Positions 7,701 to 16,358 of a stretch of 64,000 bases of DNA are shown here, piece after piece. The notes below the pieces were generated by a model that saw only the letters and a list, made by a program, of their open reading frames with translations, had not been told where the DNA came from and ran no database searches. The stretch spans positions 5,580,001-5,644,000 of the forward strand of contig NZ_CP114413.1 of the NCBI RefSeq assembly GCF_027270315.1. The letters run 5' to 3'. The number at the start of each line of letters is the position of its first letter. Position 1 is the first letter of the stretch. Both the position numbers and the translations under genes were made by a program. The stretch is from Streptomyces cinnabarinus. Lineage in GTDB: Bacteria; Actinomycetota; Actinomycetes; Streptomycetales; Streptomycetaceae.

Positions 7701-8950
7701 TGCGCCGCATGGTCGCCGTCCTCACGGACGAACGGCACTGGCAGGCCTGCGGCTCCTGCGCCCTCGCCCCGCGCTGCTACGCCCTGCACAACGCCCGCAC
7801 CTTCGCCCACCCCAGCGCGGGCGTCCAGGTCACCGAACGCCTCGCCACCCTCTACCGCATGGCCCATCTGCGAGGCCGCCTCCACATCACGCTGCGGGAC
7901 CTGCGCTCCGCCCTCGCCTACACCCTCACCTCCGGCCGCGACTGCACCGAGATCCACGCCCTGTACGCGCGTGAGGAGCCTGAGACTGTCCAGGAGATCC
8001 TGGACAGTCTGTACTTCACCAGCTGGACGGGCATCCACACCGGCGCCCATCCGCATCCGCGCCCGGACGAACGCGACCGCCTGCTCGCCCAGTTGCGCGA
8101 CCTCGATGTCGCCGCCGTCCCCGACCCCCAGCTGGACCGGAAGCTCGACTACAGCGGCCCCGCCGACGGACACAGCCTCGTCTCCTTCGACCAGCGCGGT
8201 GACCTCGACGAGCGCCTCCTCACCGACGCCTTCGAGGCCCTGCCCCGCACCCACCAGGCCGACCGCGCCCAGATCGCCGCGCACCGTGCCTACCTTGCCG
8301 CGGCCAGGCGCCGCTTCTACTTCGAGAGCCTCGACGACACCCGCTGGCGGGGCCTCCTGCCCTACCAGGCCGCCGACCGGTTCCTGCGCATGCTCGCCTG
8401 CGGGCAGCCGGGCCCGGAGGAACTGGCCCGGATCGTCGAGGCCGTCAGCCGCGGCGAGGGCATGCCTCGTGGGCTGGGCCAGACGGCCGGCCAGGACCTC
8501 GCGCTCCAGGTGCGGGCCGTCCCCGGCGGCACCGTGCGCAGCCACCGGCTGTTCCCCGCCGAGCAGTTCACCATCACCGTCGACGGCCCGCCCGCCTCGC
8601 CGTACGTCGAGACCGGCCCCCGCGAACTCGTCGTACGCCACCACCCCGAGGACGGCCGCGCCCACCGCGCTCAGCTGACCGTCCGCCTCGACCTGTACGA
8701 ACTGCTCGACCGGCTGCACCGCGGCTACCAGCCCGGTGTCGAGGACCGCCAGGGCCAGAACCTCGCCCTTGCCGTCTTCAAGAACGCCCTGGCCGCGACC
8801 TCCTATCAAGAGGTCCTCCTCAACGCACCCGGATCGCCGCCCCACCGGCTGCGCCGACTCCCGGACGGCGCCCTGCGCCTGGCGCCGGCGGCCCGACCCG
8901 ACACACCCCCGGACATCGACCCCGGTCCGGTACCGGAAGGAGCACGCTGA
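4706..8950 (+). CDS. NERD / pseudokinase / Ser-Thr kinase / P-loop ATPase fusion (MAD6-like, PglW-related)
   Basis: A 1414-residue multidomain defence protein. Residues about 10-110 form a NERD nuclease-related domain (D50, then D63-x-K65). Residues about 190-470 are a degenerate kinase: HRD is replaced by H341-R-Y343 and DFG by G361-F-D, so it should be inactive. Residues about 510-770 are a second kinase with Gly loop GQGQFG (522-527), K544, catalytic H636-C-D638-x-K640 and APE (677-679); DFG is replaced by D655-L-N. Residues about 790-1414 carry a P-loop ATPase (Walker A GNAGDGKT, 857-864) and a cysteine cluster C1015-x2-C1018-x5-C1024. NERD plus kinase recalls PglW of BREX type 2 and MAD6 of MADS; the ATPase part may correspond to a DndF/DptF-like module. 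The stop overlaps the next ATG by one base. It would sense infection and phosphorylate partner proteins or itself; this is inferred. Confidence 0.85.
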   Translation: MARIIPIGEPANEAERMVLRHLREHAPDDWIVVANFELPYGPGRPMFEVDLAVIADRGVYLADTKGVHGRVQVRGGRWYPQGMSFPSPARKIRNHARVAGDLLARSRAASGRLGSVWCEGLVVLPYRGATLHDPDGRDEVTTYQLADLVPFIERHRPPGHRAGPGDEDISALREDIARVFQAETRPPSGQRRFGHYEVVETLYEASPADLADQDGDPARKVSVYRVRLADQPRSGTRILQAHAVDPLLPDGARSTAYARIGNPVQALSKLPSSPYIVPCETSFPLDEGDGYAVVLKDVLAEALRVRLDARGPGTLGADARRRIVDGVLGGLAVAHAHRVVHRYLSPDTVLIGRNGTAMLTGFDYAHPGPPRPRDESRGIEAYAHQSPAYLAPECHERPGVFSPETDLYAAGVLFHELYTGEEPALGAGGTPLDSLDEADRIDPELKAVIRELLSADPGDRPPAREAIARLGSADKRRARVRGRRGGGEESGDPFDWDDPHSYTSLPEGFRLTERFRVRSLLGQGQFGVVYRVFNTLDDTDEVLKIITRDRESVRERLESEYRILRRIAPHPNVVRLIDAEWLPKGGFPYLRMEFAEGKDLKRVLDQGRPLGPADVRKLLDDCLAGLAHLHAGGVFHCDIKPSNLLWTADGARILDLNAAVSADSTLTPTLGSPRYLAPEATRITRPTREELTDLDLFALGISAYEALTCDYPWQGRGTPPRGGQPLDPRHLPGLADLDPDFTAVLLRALAPRRHERYHDADEFRAALAEVREVRLVPPAPAHEEPRRPAPADGDGDEAGTNPFVGHLQTLYSQSARTNAGTRGLDPAAYHLYVATALDDRLRPDVLAGRHRLVLITGNAGDGKTAFLQFLADEARRRGARFGEARANGDDFTLDGRSFHTNHDGSQDEGDTDNDTVLDTFLAPYRGATDEGWPDDATRLVAVNEGRLVDFVTRHQERYPLLADTVREGLTTGRAAHGVAVVNLNARDVLADPDGAGSIMRRMVAVLTDERHWQACGSCALAPRCYALHNARTFAHPSAGVQVTERLATLYRMAHLRGRLHITLRDLRSALAYTLTSGRDCTEIHALYAREEPETVQEILDSLYFTSWTGIHTGAHPHPRPDERDRLLAQLRDLDVAAVPDPQLDRKLDYSGPADGHSLVSFDQRGDLDERLLTDAFEALPRTHQADRAQIAAHRAYLAAARRRFYFESLDDTRWRGLLPYQAADRFLRMLACGQPGPEELARIVEAVSRGEGMPRGLGQTAGQDLALQVRAVPGGTVRSHRLFPAEQFTITVDGPPASPYVETGPRELVVRHHPEDGRAHRAQLTVRLDLYELLDRLHRGYQPGVEDRQGQNLALAVFKNALAATSYQEVLLNAPGSPPHRLRRLPDGALRLAPAARPDTPPDIDPGPVPEGAR

Positions 8951-10644
8951 TGGCACTGCGGCGCCGTGACACCGAGTTCAAGCACCTCGGCGTCTCCTAC
9001 CTGGACTTCAAGCGTGTGCAGATGGACCGGGTGCTGACCGGGTTCCTCATGCGACTCAACCACAAGGGCCTCACCAGCCGCCTCGTGCGGCGCAAGGACC
9101 TGTTCGTCAAAGAGTTCGCGGACGAGTTCACCGACCCCGTCAACGCCGACCGCTTCCAAGGCTTCGCGGAGCACCCCGAGATGGCCCGGCGCTGGGTGGA
9201 GACTCAGCTCCTGGACGTGGTCAACCGGGGCAAACCCGCCCAGGAAGTAGCCGGACTGCGCCCACTGCACGGACTCACCTACCGGTTCCGCAGCAGCCGC
9301 CACTCCCGCCCTTACGGCGCCGACGCCCAGCTGTACGAGATGCTGCGGCACGCTCGCGGCCCGCTGGGTGCCCTCGCACTGGAACAGCTTCGGGCGTTCT
9401 TCTTCACCGGACTCGGTACGGCGGCCTCCGTCCCTGCGCAGAAGACCCCCGTGGACATCGAGACGCAGGCGGTACTGCACCTCAACAGCCAGGTGAAGGC
9501 TGACAGTCCGCACACGGTCAAGGGCTGGTACGCGGCGCCCCCGCTGTGCGTCGGACAGGCCGACCTTCTCGCCGACGACGTCGTACGTCTGCTGTCCCTG
9601 AAGGATCTGCTGCCGCGCATCACCATGGTCGAGTACCTGAAGATCCTTTTCGCGTTCCACCTCGCCCTGGGCCAGTTCAAGACCATGAAACTGCTGCCCG
9701 TCGCAGTGGCGCGCTCGGCGGCCGACCCTGCCTGCGGCCACGACCGCTGCCCGGCCTCCGCGACCGCACAGGATCCGCTGGCCGGATGCCCTTTCCGCGT
9801 AGGCCTCTTCATGGATGTCGCGGGAGTCCCCGGCACCCCCGCCGCCGCCCTCGCCGAGCACAGTGCCGAACACTGGCTGCGCCGAATCCCCGACTTCGTA
9901 CGTGCCTCCTACACGGTCCGCAAGCTCGACGAGTTCGCCGAGCACCTGGTCGGCCAGGGCAAGGAGCGCCGCCCGCCGCACGGACACTTCACCGTGCCCG
10001 AGCTCCTCCGTTTCGGCACGGACGACTACCGCAAGGCGCGTGACGAGTTCTTCGGCTCCCGGCTCACCGCGATCCTCGACGACACCCCCGTCAGCGAGCA
10101 GCCCGAAGAGGTCCGGCCGCTGCTGGACGAATCCATGGGCCTGGCCCCCTTCGAGAAGTACCTGGAAGTCCTGATGGCCTACCGAGGGCCCTACCACCAC
10201 AAGTACATCTTCCAGGCCATCGACTCCCTCCTGCTCAAGAACCGCCCCGGCGCCGCCATCGCGCAGCCCCACGGCGGCCGCCGCCGCTTCATCCTGGACA
10301 GTGCGCTGCTGGAGGTGCTCGTCCAGGTGGCGCTGCTGCGCCTCAACCCCCGCGGCGCCTCCTCCCCGTACACCCACCACACCGTCTCGCTCCGGCTCGA
10401 CGAGTTCCTCGCCCTGCTGCGCGACCGGTACGGGCTGTACGTGGACCGGCTGCCCACGGCCGACGGATTCGGCCCCGCGGGTCTGGAGGAGGAGGCCGCC
10501 CTGCGGGCCAACGCCGAGGCGTTCACCACACGGATGCGGGAGATCGGCTTCTACGACGATCTGTCGGACGCCTACCTCACTCAGGTGATCACCCCCAGGT
10601 TCTCCATCACCGAGGACGGCATGGTGGCCACCGGCGGACGGTAG
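8950..10644 (+). CDS. Conserved defence-operon protein of unknown function (MAD7-like)
   Basis: A 564-residue, probably cytoplasmic protein with no signal peptide and no catalytic motif that I recognise. Its ATG shares one base with the stop of the kinase-ATPase gene (TGATG), so it is translationally coupled to it. A possible metal site is formed by C262, H264, C267 and C280. The N-terminal segment (HLGVSYLDFKRVQMDRVLTG) and the remainder look helical. Position and size fit MAD7 of MADS, and also the DptG-type middle component of phosphorothioate-linked restriction modules, which sits between two ATPases. Most likely it is a structural bridge between the kinase-ATPase and the HerA-type ATPase. 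The gene is certain; the name is inferred from context. Confidence 0.75.
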   Translation: MALRRRDTEFKHLGVSYLDFKRVQMDRVLTGFLMRLNHKGLTSRLVRRKDLFVKEFADEFTDPVNADRFQGFAEHPEMARRWVETQLLDVVNRGKPAQEVAGLRPLHGLTYRFRSSRHSRPYGADAQLYEMLRHARGPLGALALEQLRAFFFTGLGTAASVPAQKTPVDIETQAVLHLNSQVKADSPHTVKGWYAAPPLCVGQADLLADDVVRLLSLKDLLPRITMVEYLKILFAFHLALGQFKTMKLLPVAVARSAADPACGHDRCPASATAQDPLAGCPFRVGLFMDVAGVPGTPAAALAEHSAEHWLRRIPDFVRASYTVRKLDEFAEHLVGQGKERRPPHGHFTVPELLRFGTDDYRKARDEFFGSRLTAILDDTPVSEQPEEVRPLLDESMGLAPFEKYLEVLMAYRGPYHHKYIFQAIDSLLLKNRPGAAIAQPHGGRRRFILDSALLEVLVQVALLRLNPRGASSPYTHHTVSLRLDEFLALLRDRYGLYVDRLPTADGFGPAGLEEEAALRANAEAFTTRMREIGFYDDLSDAYLTQVITPRFSITEDGMVATGGR

Positions 10645-10710
10645 CAGCGACGACCACCACCAACAGCAGCGGCGCACGGCAGGCGAGAGTCGGACGGGGG
10701 AGAGGGCGGC

Positions 10711-13700
10711 ATGACAAGCGGGACCATGAAACGCGGACTGGTGGAGATCAGTGAGACCGACTGGCGGCGCGCACTCGAACACGTCGCGCTGCCGGGCCTC
10801 GCCGACCTGCTGCGCACCCGCGAGGCCGGCCACTGCATGCGGGTCGGTGGGCTCGACGCCGAACTCGCCGCCCGCCTCACCCGCGGCCTGCGTCAGGCCG
10901 TCCCCGACGCCCAGGTGCACGTTCTCGCGGCCGGCCTCGCCGACGGCGGCGACACGTCCATCACCAGCACCAAGCTCGTCGAACTGCGCAACCCCGACGA
11001 ACACGGCCGCCTCAGGCCGCCGCTCCTGGTGTTCGTACCGCCCGGGACCAAGGCCAGCGCGGAGGACTCCTTCTCAGTAGCGACCTTCGAAGAGGTCTCG
11101 CTCCATGAGGTGCACGCCCGGCTGAGGCGCAACCTGCTCAAGGACGTGCCCGAACCGCTGCGCTCAAGTGTCGAACGGCTGCTCGCGGAGACCGCCGACG
11201 TCTCGGACCGGGCTGCCGCCCGCTACCTGCTCACCCTGCGCGAGAACCAGCACGACCCGCAGGCCGCCGGTGCCGCCGTCCACCTGCTGGGACTCATCCC
11301 GGACTTCCAGCTCTTCAACGACCCATCTCTCCTGGTCACCAAGATCCAGCGCAACCGGCGCACCGTCGAGAAACTCACCGACGGCCCCGCCACCGACCGG
11401 CAACGGGTCCTCGCCCTCGGCCTGCCCCGTAACTCCGAGGAGCACCAGCGCTTCCTGCGCCGTCTCGTCGACTTCGCTGCGACCACCGGCCTGACCGATC
11501 CCGGGCACTGGTGCCGGGCCATCGCCGTCGATCCCGACAACTGGCCGCTGGCCTTCCACCACTGGCCGCAGGAGCACGACCCGGCCGACCAGACCGTGCG
11601 CATCGAGGTCGACGACCTGACCGCGCTGCCCAAGGCCGGGGAGAACGCGGAGGACCAGCGCAACCATCCCGCCCTCGACCGGCTCTTCGGCCAGCCCTAC
11701 CTCCTGCCCGGCGGCCTGCCCTCACTCCCGGTCACCTTCTCCGTGGACCGTGATCAGCGGGGTGTCACGGGCCTGAAGCGCTTCAAGGTCGAGATCTGCG
11801 CCGAGACCGGCGACGATCCGGGTGAGGAGAGCGGTGGTGACGTGGGGACAGCGCTGGCTAGCCCGACCGGACTCACGGTGACCGTACCGGCCGGTCCCCG
11901 GAACAAGCCGCAGTACAAGGCGAGCATCAAACTCCGCAAGGGGCGCCGGGCACCGGACTGGGAGGAAGGCTGGCACTTCGTCCGTGTCACCCCGCTCGAC
12001 GGCAACGACGACCCCATGCCCGCCGCGGGCAGCGGACAGACGGCGGGCCGCCGCCCGTACGAGAGCGACCGTTTCTATGTCGTCCCCGAGGGCGAGTTCG
12101 ACGAGCCTCCCACCCCGCGCGGTCACCACGCGCCCGGTCTCGCCCAGGCGATCAACCGGCTGCGTTTCACCGCGCTGGCCGAAGGCCGTGATCCAGCCCG
12201 GGTGCAGTGCCGCGAGACCGGCTGGGGCCCGCGCGGCACCAGCGTGAAGACCCGCTCGCTGCGAGCCTCTTTCGGGCCCGCCGGACTGGTCACTATCGAC
12301 CTGCCACGGCTCCTGGCCGAGGCGGAGCAGCACATCCTGCGGGCCCCGCGCACCTTGCAGGGGCCGAGGATCGATGTGGACGCGGCCGGTGCCGCCCGGC
12401 TGCACGTGGTCTCCGGGAAGCCCGGAGAAGGGGAGGACGGTTCGCGGGCCGAGGAGGAGGAACCCCTCTCCGGATACCTCCGCGCACGAGCGGAACTCTT
12501 CGCCCGACTCGCCCTGCCGGAGGCCGCGGACGGCGCGTCGGACGTCCTTGTCGTGGAGGGCGTGGACCCGCGCACGCTGCGGGCCGCCGTCGAGACCTGC
12601 GCGGAGGCGTACCTCACCGCCGTCACGGCTTGTCTGCGGGCCCTGGACCGGCCGGGCCTGCCCGACACCGAGCAGCGGCGGGCGCGGCTGCACGATCTGC
12701 TGCGCACCGACACTCTCACCGTCCACCTGCACGACACGGACGGCAGTCGGCGCACCGTCGTGCTGGTCGCCCCCACCCATCCGCTGCGCATGCTGTGGTG
12801 GAGCGGACAGGCCGCCCTCGCCGACCACTGGCTCGAACAGCTCCAGGACGCCTCGGCGGGCGTCGTCAAGACGCGGCTGGACAGTCTGGAACGGGAGCTG
12901 GCACCGCTCGGCTACCCACTTGCCGTGCCGCTGGACTCAGGAGAACTAGCCTTTGCCAGTAGCCCGTTGACGGACTACTGGCAGGTGTGCCTGCCGAGTG
13001 AGGCCGACGACCCCCGCGAGGCCCTGGCCCGGGTAGCGGGCGCGCTCGGCGTCGACGTGGCGGCAGCGGCGGGCGGGGTGACCGGAACGGAACTCGCTGA
13101 CCGGGTGGAGAAGTACATCCGCCTCCACCCCTACGCCGACAGTCTGGTGATCAACGCGCTCGGCGCCGGCCACGGCGAACTCCTCGCCGACATGCTGGTG
13201 GCCTTGCAGGAACGCCGCCACCTGTCCCATCTCCACTACACGGTGCGGCTCTTCGCTACCGCGCCAGACGACCCGTGGACCGGATCGTCGCTGACCGACC
13301 TGATGGTTCCGGCGAGCGGCCCGCGTTCCGCCGCCGCGGAGGCGTTCGCCACCCCGGGGGATCCCCTGCGCCCCAAATTGTCGGCGGTGATTCGTGACGC
13401 GGAGGAACTCCTCACAGCGGCGGACGACTTCCCGGCCCACCTCACTTTCCTGTTCAACCCGTTCGGCGGGGAGAGCCACGACATCGCCCCGGGTCAGGAC
13501 GGCACCGGACGTGTCGCCGTGCATGGTCTCGTCCAGGAGATGAGCGGCGACTACCGAGAGGACGACGACAGCGTCGAGTGGACCCGCCGGCCTCGGCATG
13601 GCGTCACCGACCCGCTGACGGGCGCCGAGACGACCGGAGACCTGCTCGCGACCCTGCCCCGGACCCTGTCCGCCGCCCTGGTCGCGGCCAGCGCGGGTGA

Positions 13701-16284
13701 ACACCGGCCGGGCATGCTGCCGCAGATAACGGTCCGGCTGTCCCCGGACGACCGGGCCCTCCTGCACGACGTGCACCGGATGAGCGACTGGGTCGTCACC
13801 GTGGACCGCACCCTCGGAGCCGAGTACTTCGACCACGGGCGGCCCGGACGTACCGAGTACGTCATCGACCACACCACCACGTCCCACAGCGGGCTCGGTC
13901 ATCAGATCGTCGTCTCCTCCCGGTCCCTGGACGAGATGCGTGCCCTGCTCGGCCCAGTGCTCGCCGACCGGTCGCTCGGCATCCCCGAGCGGCACCTGAG
14001 GACCTTCTTCGACCAGCTACGGGAACTGTCCGGCAGCCTGGTGTTCAAACTCGCCGCGCTCGGTGAGAACCATCGGACCGAGGTTCTCGGTCTGGCCCTC
14101 GCCCGCCGTTACCTCGGTGCCCGCGACGCACTGCGTGACCAGATCCTCGTCCCCCTCGACTCCCACCCCGAGCTGTATGCGGAGGAGCGTGGCCGGGCGG
14201 CGACAGGGGACACCGAGGTCCGCCTCCAGCGCACCGATCTCGCCCTCTTTGACCTCGACGCCGAGCGGCGCACCATCGTGTGCCGACTGCTGGAGGTCAA
14301 GTGCCACACAGGCGGCGGTCTCAGCGCCTATCAGGGCAAGCTCCAGCACATCGTCCGCCAGACCGGGAATACCGAGCGGATCCTTGCCGAGCGGTTCGAC
14401 CCGGTCCGAGGCCGTACCGACCGTCCGCTGCAGAACGTGGCGCTGCGCACACTGCTGGACAAGTACCTTTCCCGCGCCGGGCGTTACGGCCTCTTCGGTG
14501 AGCGTGCGATGGCCGAGGCGCGCTGGCTGCTGGACCGTCTCGATCACGGCTACCGCCTGGAATTCACCCGCACCGGCCTGGTATTCGACCTCTCCAGGGA
14601 CGGTTTCGACACCGACCACGAGGAAGGGGTGGCGTTCCACCGCATCGGCCGCGACTACGCCGTGCGGCTGCTCGACGACATCGAGACGGAGTATCGGCCC
14701 ACGGCGCAGGACACCCCGGCCGCCGGGGGCGCCGTGGCACCCGAGCCCGTTCTGCCGGGGCTGGAGGGTCTCAGCACACACGACGGAGAGCCCGTCCCGG
14801 CCACAGCGACCGTCCAACTGTGCCCGCGCGCACGCACTCGGGATATTCCCGAGGAGCCCGCCCCGCTGTCCGAGGATCCCGACGACGACCCCTCCGAACT
14901 CCCCGAGGCCGACGCGCCTTCGGCCGCTGACACCGTCAGCACCCAGGGGACCGAAGCCGGCCAGAGCGACACGGAGGCAGAGCGGGAGGGAACCGGGGAG
15001 GCCGAAGAGGCCGCCGCGGCTGCGCCCGGTTCGAGGGGCAGGGCGTCTGACGGCTCGTCCGACGTGGCAGCCGAACTCCCGGAGGCCAAAGCCCCGGACA
15101 TCTTCCTCGGCGTCTCACGACCGTCCCGGCAGTTCGGTCTCCTCGGCACGAGTGCGGGCGGTACCGTCGCCCTGGACCTCAACGAGACCCACGCGATCAG
15201 CCTGTTCGGAGTGCAGGGCGGCGGCAAGAGCTACACCCTGGGCTCGGTGCTGGAGATGGCGAGCCTGCCGGTGCCGGGGGTCAACCAACTGGCGAGCCCC
15301 TTGGCGAGCGTCGTCTTCCATTACAGCGAGACTTCTGAATACGAGCCCGAGTTCCTGAGCATGATCCACGCCAACGACGACGAGGGGCAGCGAGAGGCGT
15401 TGCTCCGCCGATACGGGGCGCGGCCCGCCGGTCTCTCCGATGTCGTACTGCTGGTTCCTGAGGAGTATGTGGAGGAGCGCCAGGCCCGCTACCCGGGTGT
15501 CCTTGTGCGTCCCTTGGCCTTCGCTGCCGCCGAACTGAAGATCGCCCACTGGAAGTTCCTCATGGGAGCGGTCGGCAACCAGTCCGGCTACATCCGGCAG
15601 ATCGGCAGGATCATCAAGGCCAACAGGGCTGACCTGACCCTGGAGGCAGTCCGCCGCGGAGTTGAGGAATCGACACTCGACGAGCACTTGAAGAGGAAGG
15701 CCCGGGATCGGCTCGACCTCGCCGGCGACTTCATCGACGATTCCGCCCGTATCAAGGACCTGGCGCGGCCGGGCCGTCTGATCGTCGTGGATCTGCGCTC
15801 CGACGACATCGAGAAGAGCGACGCACTCAGCCTGTTTGTCGTCCTGATGCACCTGTTCTCGGAGGCGACCGACGACGGCCGTCCCTTCAACAAGCTGGTT
15901 GTCTTCGACGAGGCGCACAAGTACGCCGACAGCGGCGACTTGGTGACAGGACTCGTGTCCAGCGTGCGCGAAATGCGCCACAAGGGCATGTCCGTACTCG
16001 TCGCCAGTCAGGATCCGCCGTCCGTGCCGTCCGAGCTCATCGAACTCTCCACCCACATGGTGCTGCACAGATTCACCTCACCGGCATGGCTGAAGCACTT
16101 GCAGAAGGTCAACGCGGCGCTGTCGGGCCTCAACCCGCAGAAGCTGGCGGCGCTCAGGCCGGGTGAGGCGTACGTGTGGTCAGGAAAGTCGACGGATGAG
16201 GCGTTCGTCAGGGGGACGGTCAAAGTGGACTGCCGCCCACGCGTCACACGGCATGGGGGCGCGACGCGGACGGCGCTGGGGTGA
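10711..16284 (+). CDS. Giant HerA/FtsK-type ATPase with nuclease-like motif (MAD8 / DptH-like)
   Basis: An 1857-residue protein, probably the DNA-translocating or cleaving effector of the locus. The C-terminal about 380 residues form a HerA/VirB4-like ATPase: Walker A GVQGGGKS (1500-1507), Walker B LVVFDEAHK (D1733-E1734), and a VASQDPPSVP sensor-like segment. An acidic, low-complexity linker (about 1385-1475) separates it from the N-terminal body. Within that body D1181/D1183 followed by E1195-V-K1197 in predicted strand-turn-strand context resembles a PD-(D/E)xK nuclease core. The start at 10711 follows a GGGGGAGAGG ribosome site, 66 nt after the previous gene. Size and layout match MAD8 and also DptH (DndH). 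It ends the operon before a strong bidirectional terminator. Confidence 0.85.
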   Translation: MTSGTMKRGLVEISETDWRRALEHVALPGLADLLRTREAGHCMRVGGLDAELAARLTRGLRQAVPDAQVHVLAAGLADGGDTSITSTKLVELRNPDEHGRLRPPLLVFVPPGTKASAEDSFSVATFEEVSLHEVHARLRRNLLKDVPEPLRSSVERLLAETADVSDRAAARYLLTLRENQHDPQAAGAAVHLLGLIPDFQLFNDPSLLVTKIQRNRRTVEKLTDGPATDRQRVLALGLPRNSEEHQRFLRRLVDFAATTGLTDPGHWCRAIAVDPDNWPLAFHHWPQEHDPADQTVRIEVDDLTALPKAGENAEDQRNHPALDRLFGQPYLLPGGLPSLPVTFSVDRDQRGVTGLKRFKVEICAETGDDPGEESGGDVGTALASPTGLTVTVPAGPRNKPQYKASIKLRKGRRAPDWEEGWHFVRVTPLDGNDDPMPAAGSGQTAGRRPYESDRFYVVPEGEFDEPPTPRGHHAPGLAQAINRLRFTALAEGRDPARVQCRETGWGPRGTSVKTRSLRASFGPAGLVTIDLPRLLAEAEQHILRAPRTLQGPRIDVDAAGAARLHVVSGKPGEGEDGSRAEEEEPLSGYLRARAELFARLALPEAADGASDVLVVEGVDPRTLRAAVETCAEAYLTAVTACLRALDRPGLPDTEQRRARLHDLLRTDTLTVHLHDTDGSRRTVVLVAPTHPLRMLWWSGQAALADHWLEQLQDASAGVVKTRLDSLERELAPLGYPLAVPLDSGELAFASSPLTDYWQVCLPSEADDPREALARVAGALGVDVAAAAGGVTGTELADRVEKYIRLHPYADSLVINALGAGHGELLADMLVALQERRHLSHLHYTVRLFATAPDDPWTGSSLTDLMVPASGPRSAAAEAFATPGDPLRPKLSAVIRDAEELLTAADDFPAHLTFLFNPFGGESHDIAPGQDGTGRVAVHGLVQEMSGDYREDDDSVEWTRRPRHGVTDPLTGAETTGDLLATLPRTLSAALVAASAGEHRPGMLPQITVRLSPDDRALLHDVHRMSDWVVTVDRTLGAEYFDHGRPGRTEYVIDHTTTSHSGLGHQIVVSSRSLDEMRALLGPVLADRSLGIPERHLRTFFDQLRELSGSLVFKLAALGENHRTEVLGLALARRYLGARDALRDQILVPLDSHPELYAEERGRAATGDTEVRLQRTDLALFDLDAERRTIVCRLLEVKCHTGGGLSAYQGKLQHIVRQTGNTERILAERFDPVRGRTDRPLQNVALRTLLDKYLSRAGRYGLFGERAMAEARWLLDRLDHGYRLEFTRTGLVFDLSRDGFDTDHEEGVAFHRIGRDYAVRLLDDIETEYRPTAQDTPAAGGAVAPEPVLPGLEGLSTHDGEPVPATATVQLCPRARTRDIPEEPAPLSEDPDDDPSELPEADAPSAADTVSTQGTEAGQSDTEAEREGTGEAEEAAAAAPGSRGRASDGSSDVAAELPEAKAPDIFLGVSRPSRQFGLLGTSAGGTVALDLNETHAISLFGVQGGGKSYTLGSVLEMASLPVPGVNQLASPLASVVFHYSETSEYEPEFLSMIHANDDEGQREALLRRYGARPAGLSDVVLLVPEEYVEERQARYPGVLVRPLAFAAAELKIAHWKFLMGAVGNQSGYIRQIGRIIKANRADLTLEAVRRGVEESTLDEHLKRKARDRLDLAGDFIDDSARIKDLARPGRLIVVDLRSDDIEKSDALSLFVVLMHLFSEATDDGRPFNKLVVFDEAHKYADSGDLVTGLVSSVREMRHKGMSVLVASQDPPSVPSELIELSTHMVLHRFTSPAWLKHLQKVNAALSGLNPQKLAALRPGEAYVWSGKSTDEAFVRGTVKVDCRPRVTRHGGATRTALG

Positions 16285-16293
16285 CGGGCATGC

Positions 16294-16337
16294 AGAGAGC
16301 CGCGCATCCCCCGGACGGAGGGGAGGCGCGGCTCTCT
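16294..16337. terminator. Bidirectional terminator closing the defence locus
   Basis: AGAGAGCCGCGC (16294-16305) pairs perfectly with GCGCGGCTCTCT (16326-16337), a 12-bp stem between the convergent stops of the HerA-like gene and the short aldehyde dehydrogenase gene. It separates accessory from core DNA. Confidence 0.75.
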
Positions 16338-16358
16338 GGTTCCGGCGGCTCGGTACGC

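Noticed and set aside
5909..8956. Very long open frame (about 1000 codons) on the minus strand under the kinase-ATPase gene
   Set aside because: It is the antisense shadow of a high-GC gene: no ribosome site, valine/glycine-rich translation without domains, and the plus strand carries clear kinase and ATPase motifs.
4706..16284. BREX type 2 (Pgl) system
   Set aside because: The NERD-kinase resembles PglW, but PglZ, PglX and a PglY/BrxC-like ATPase were not found.
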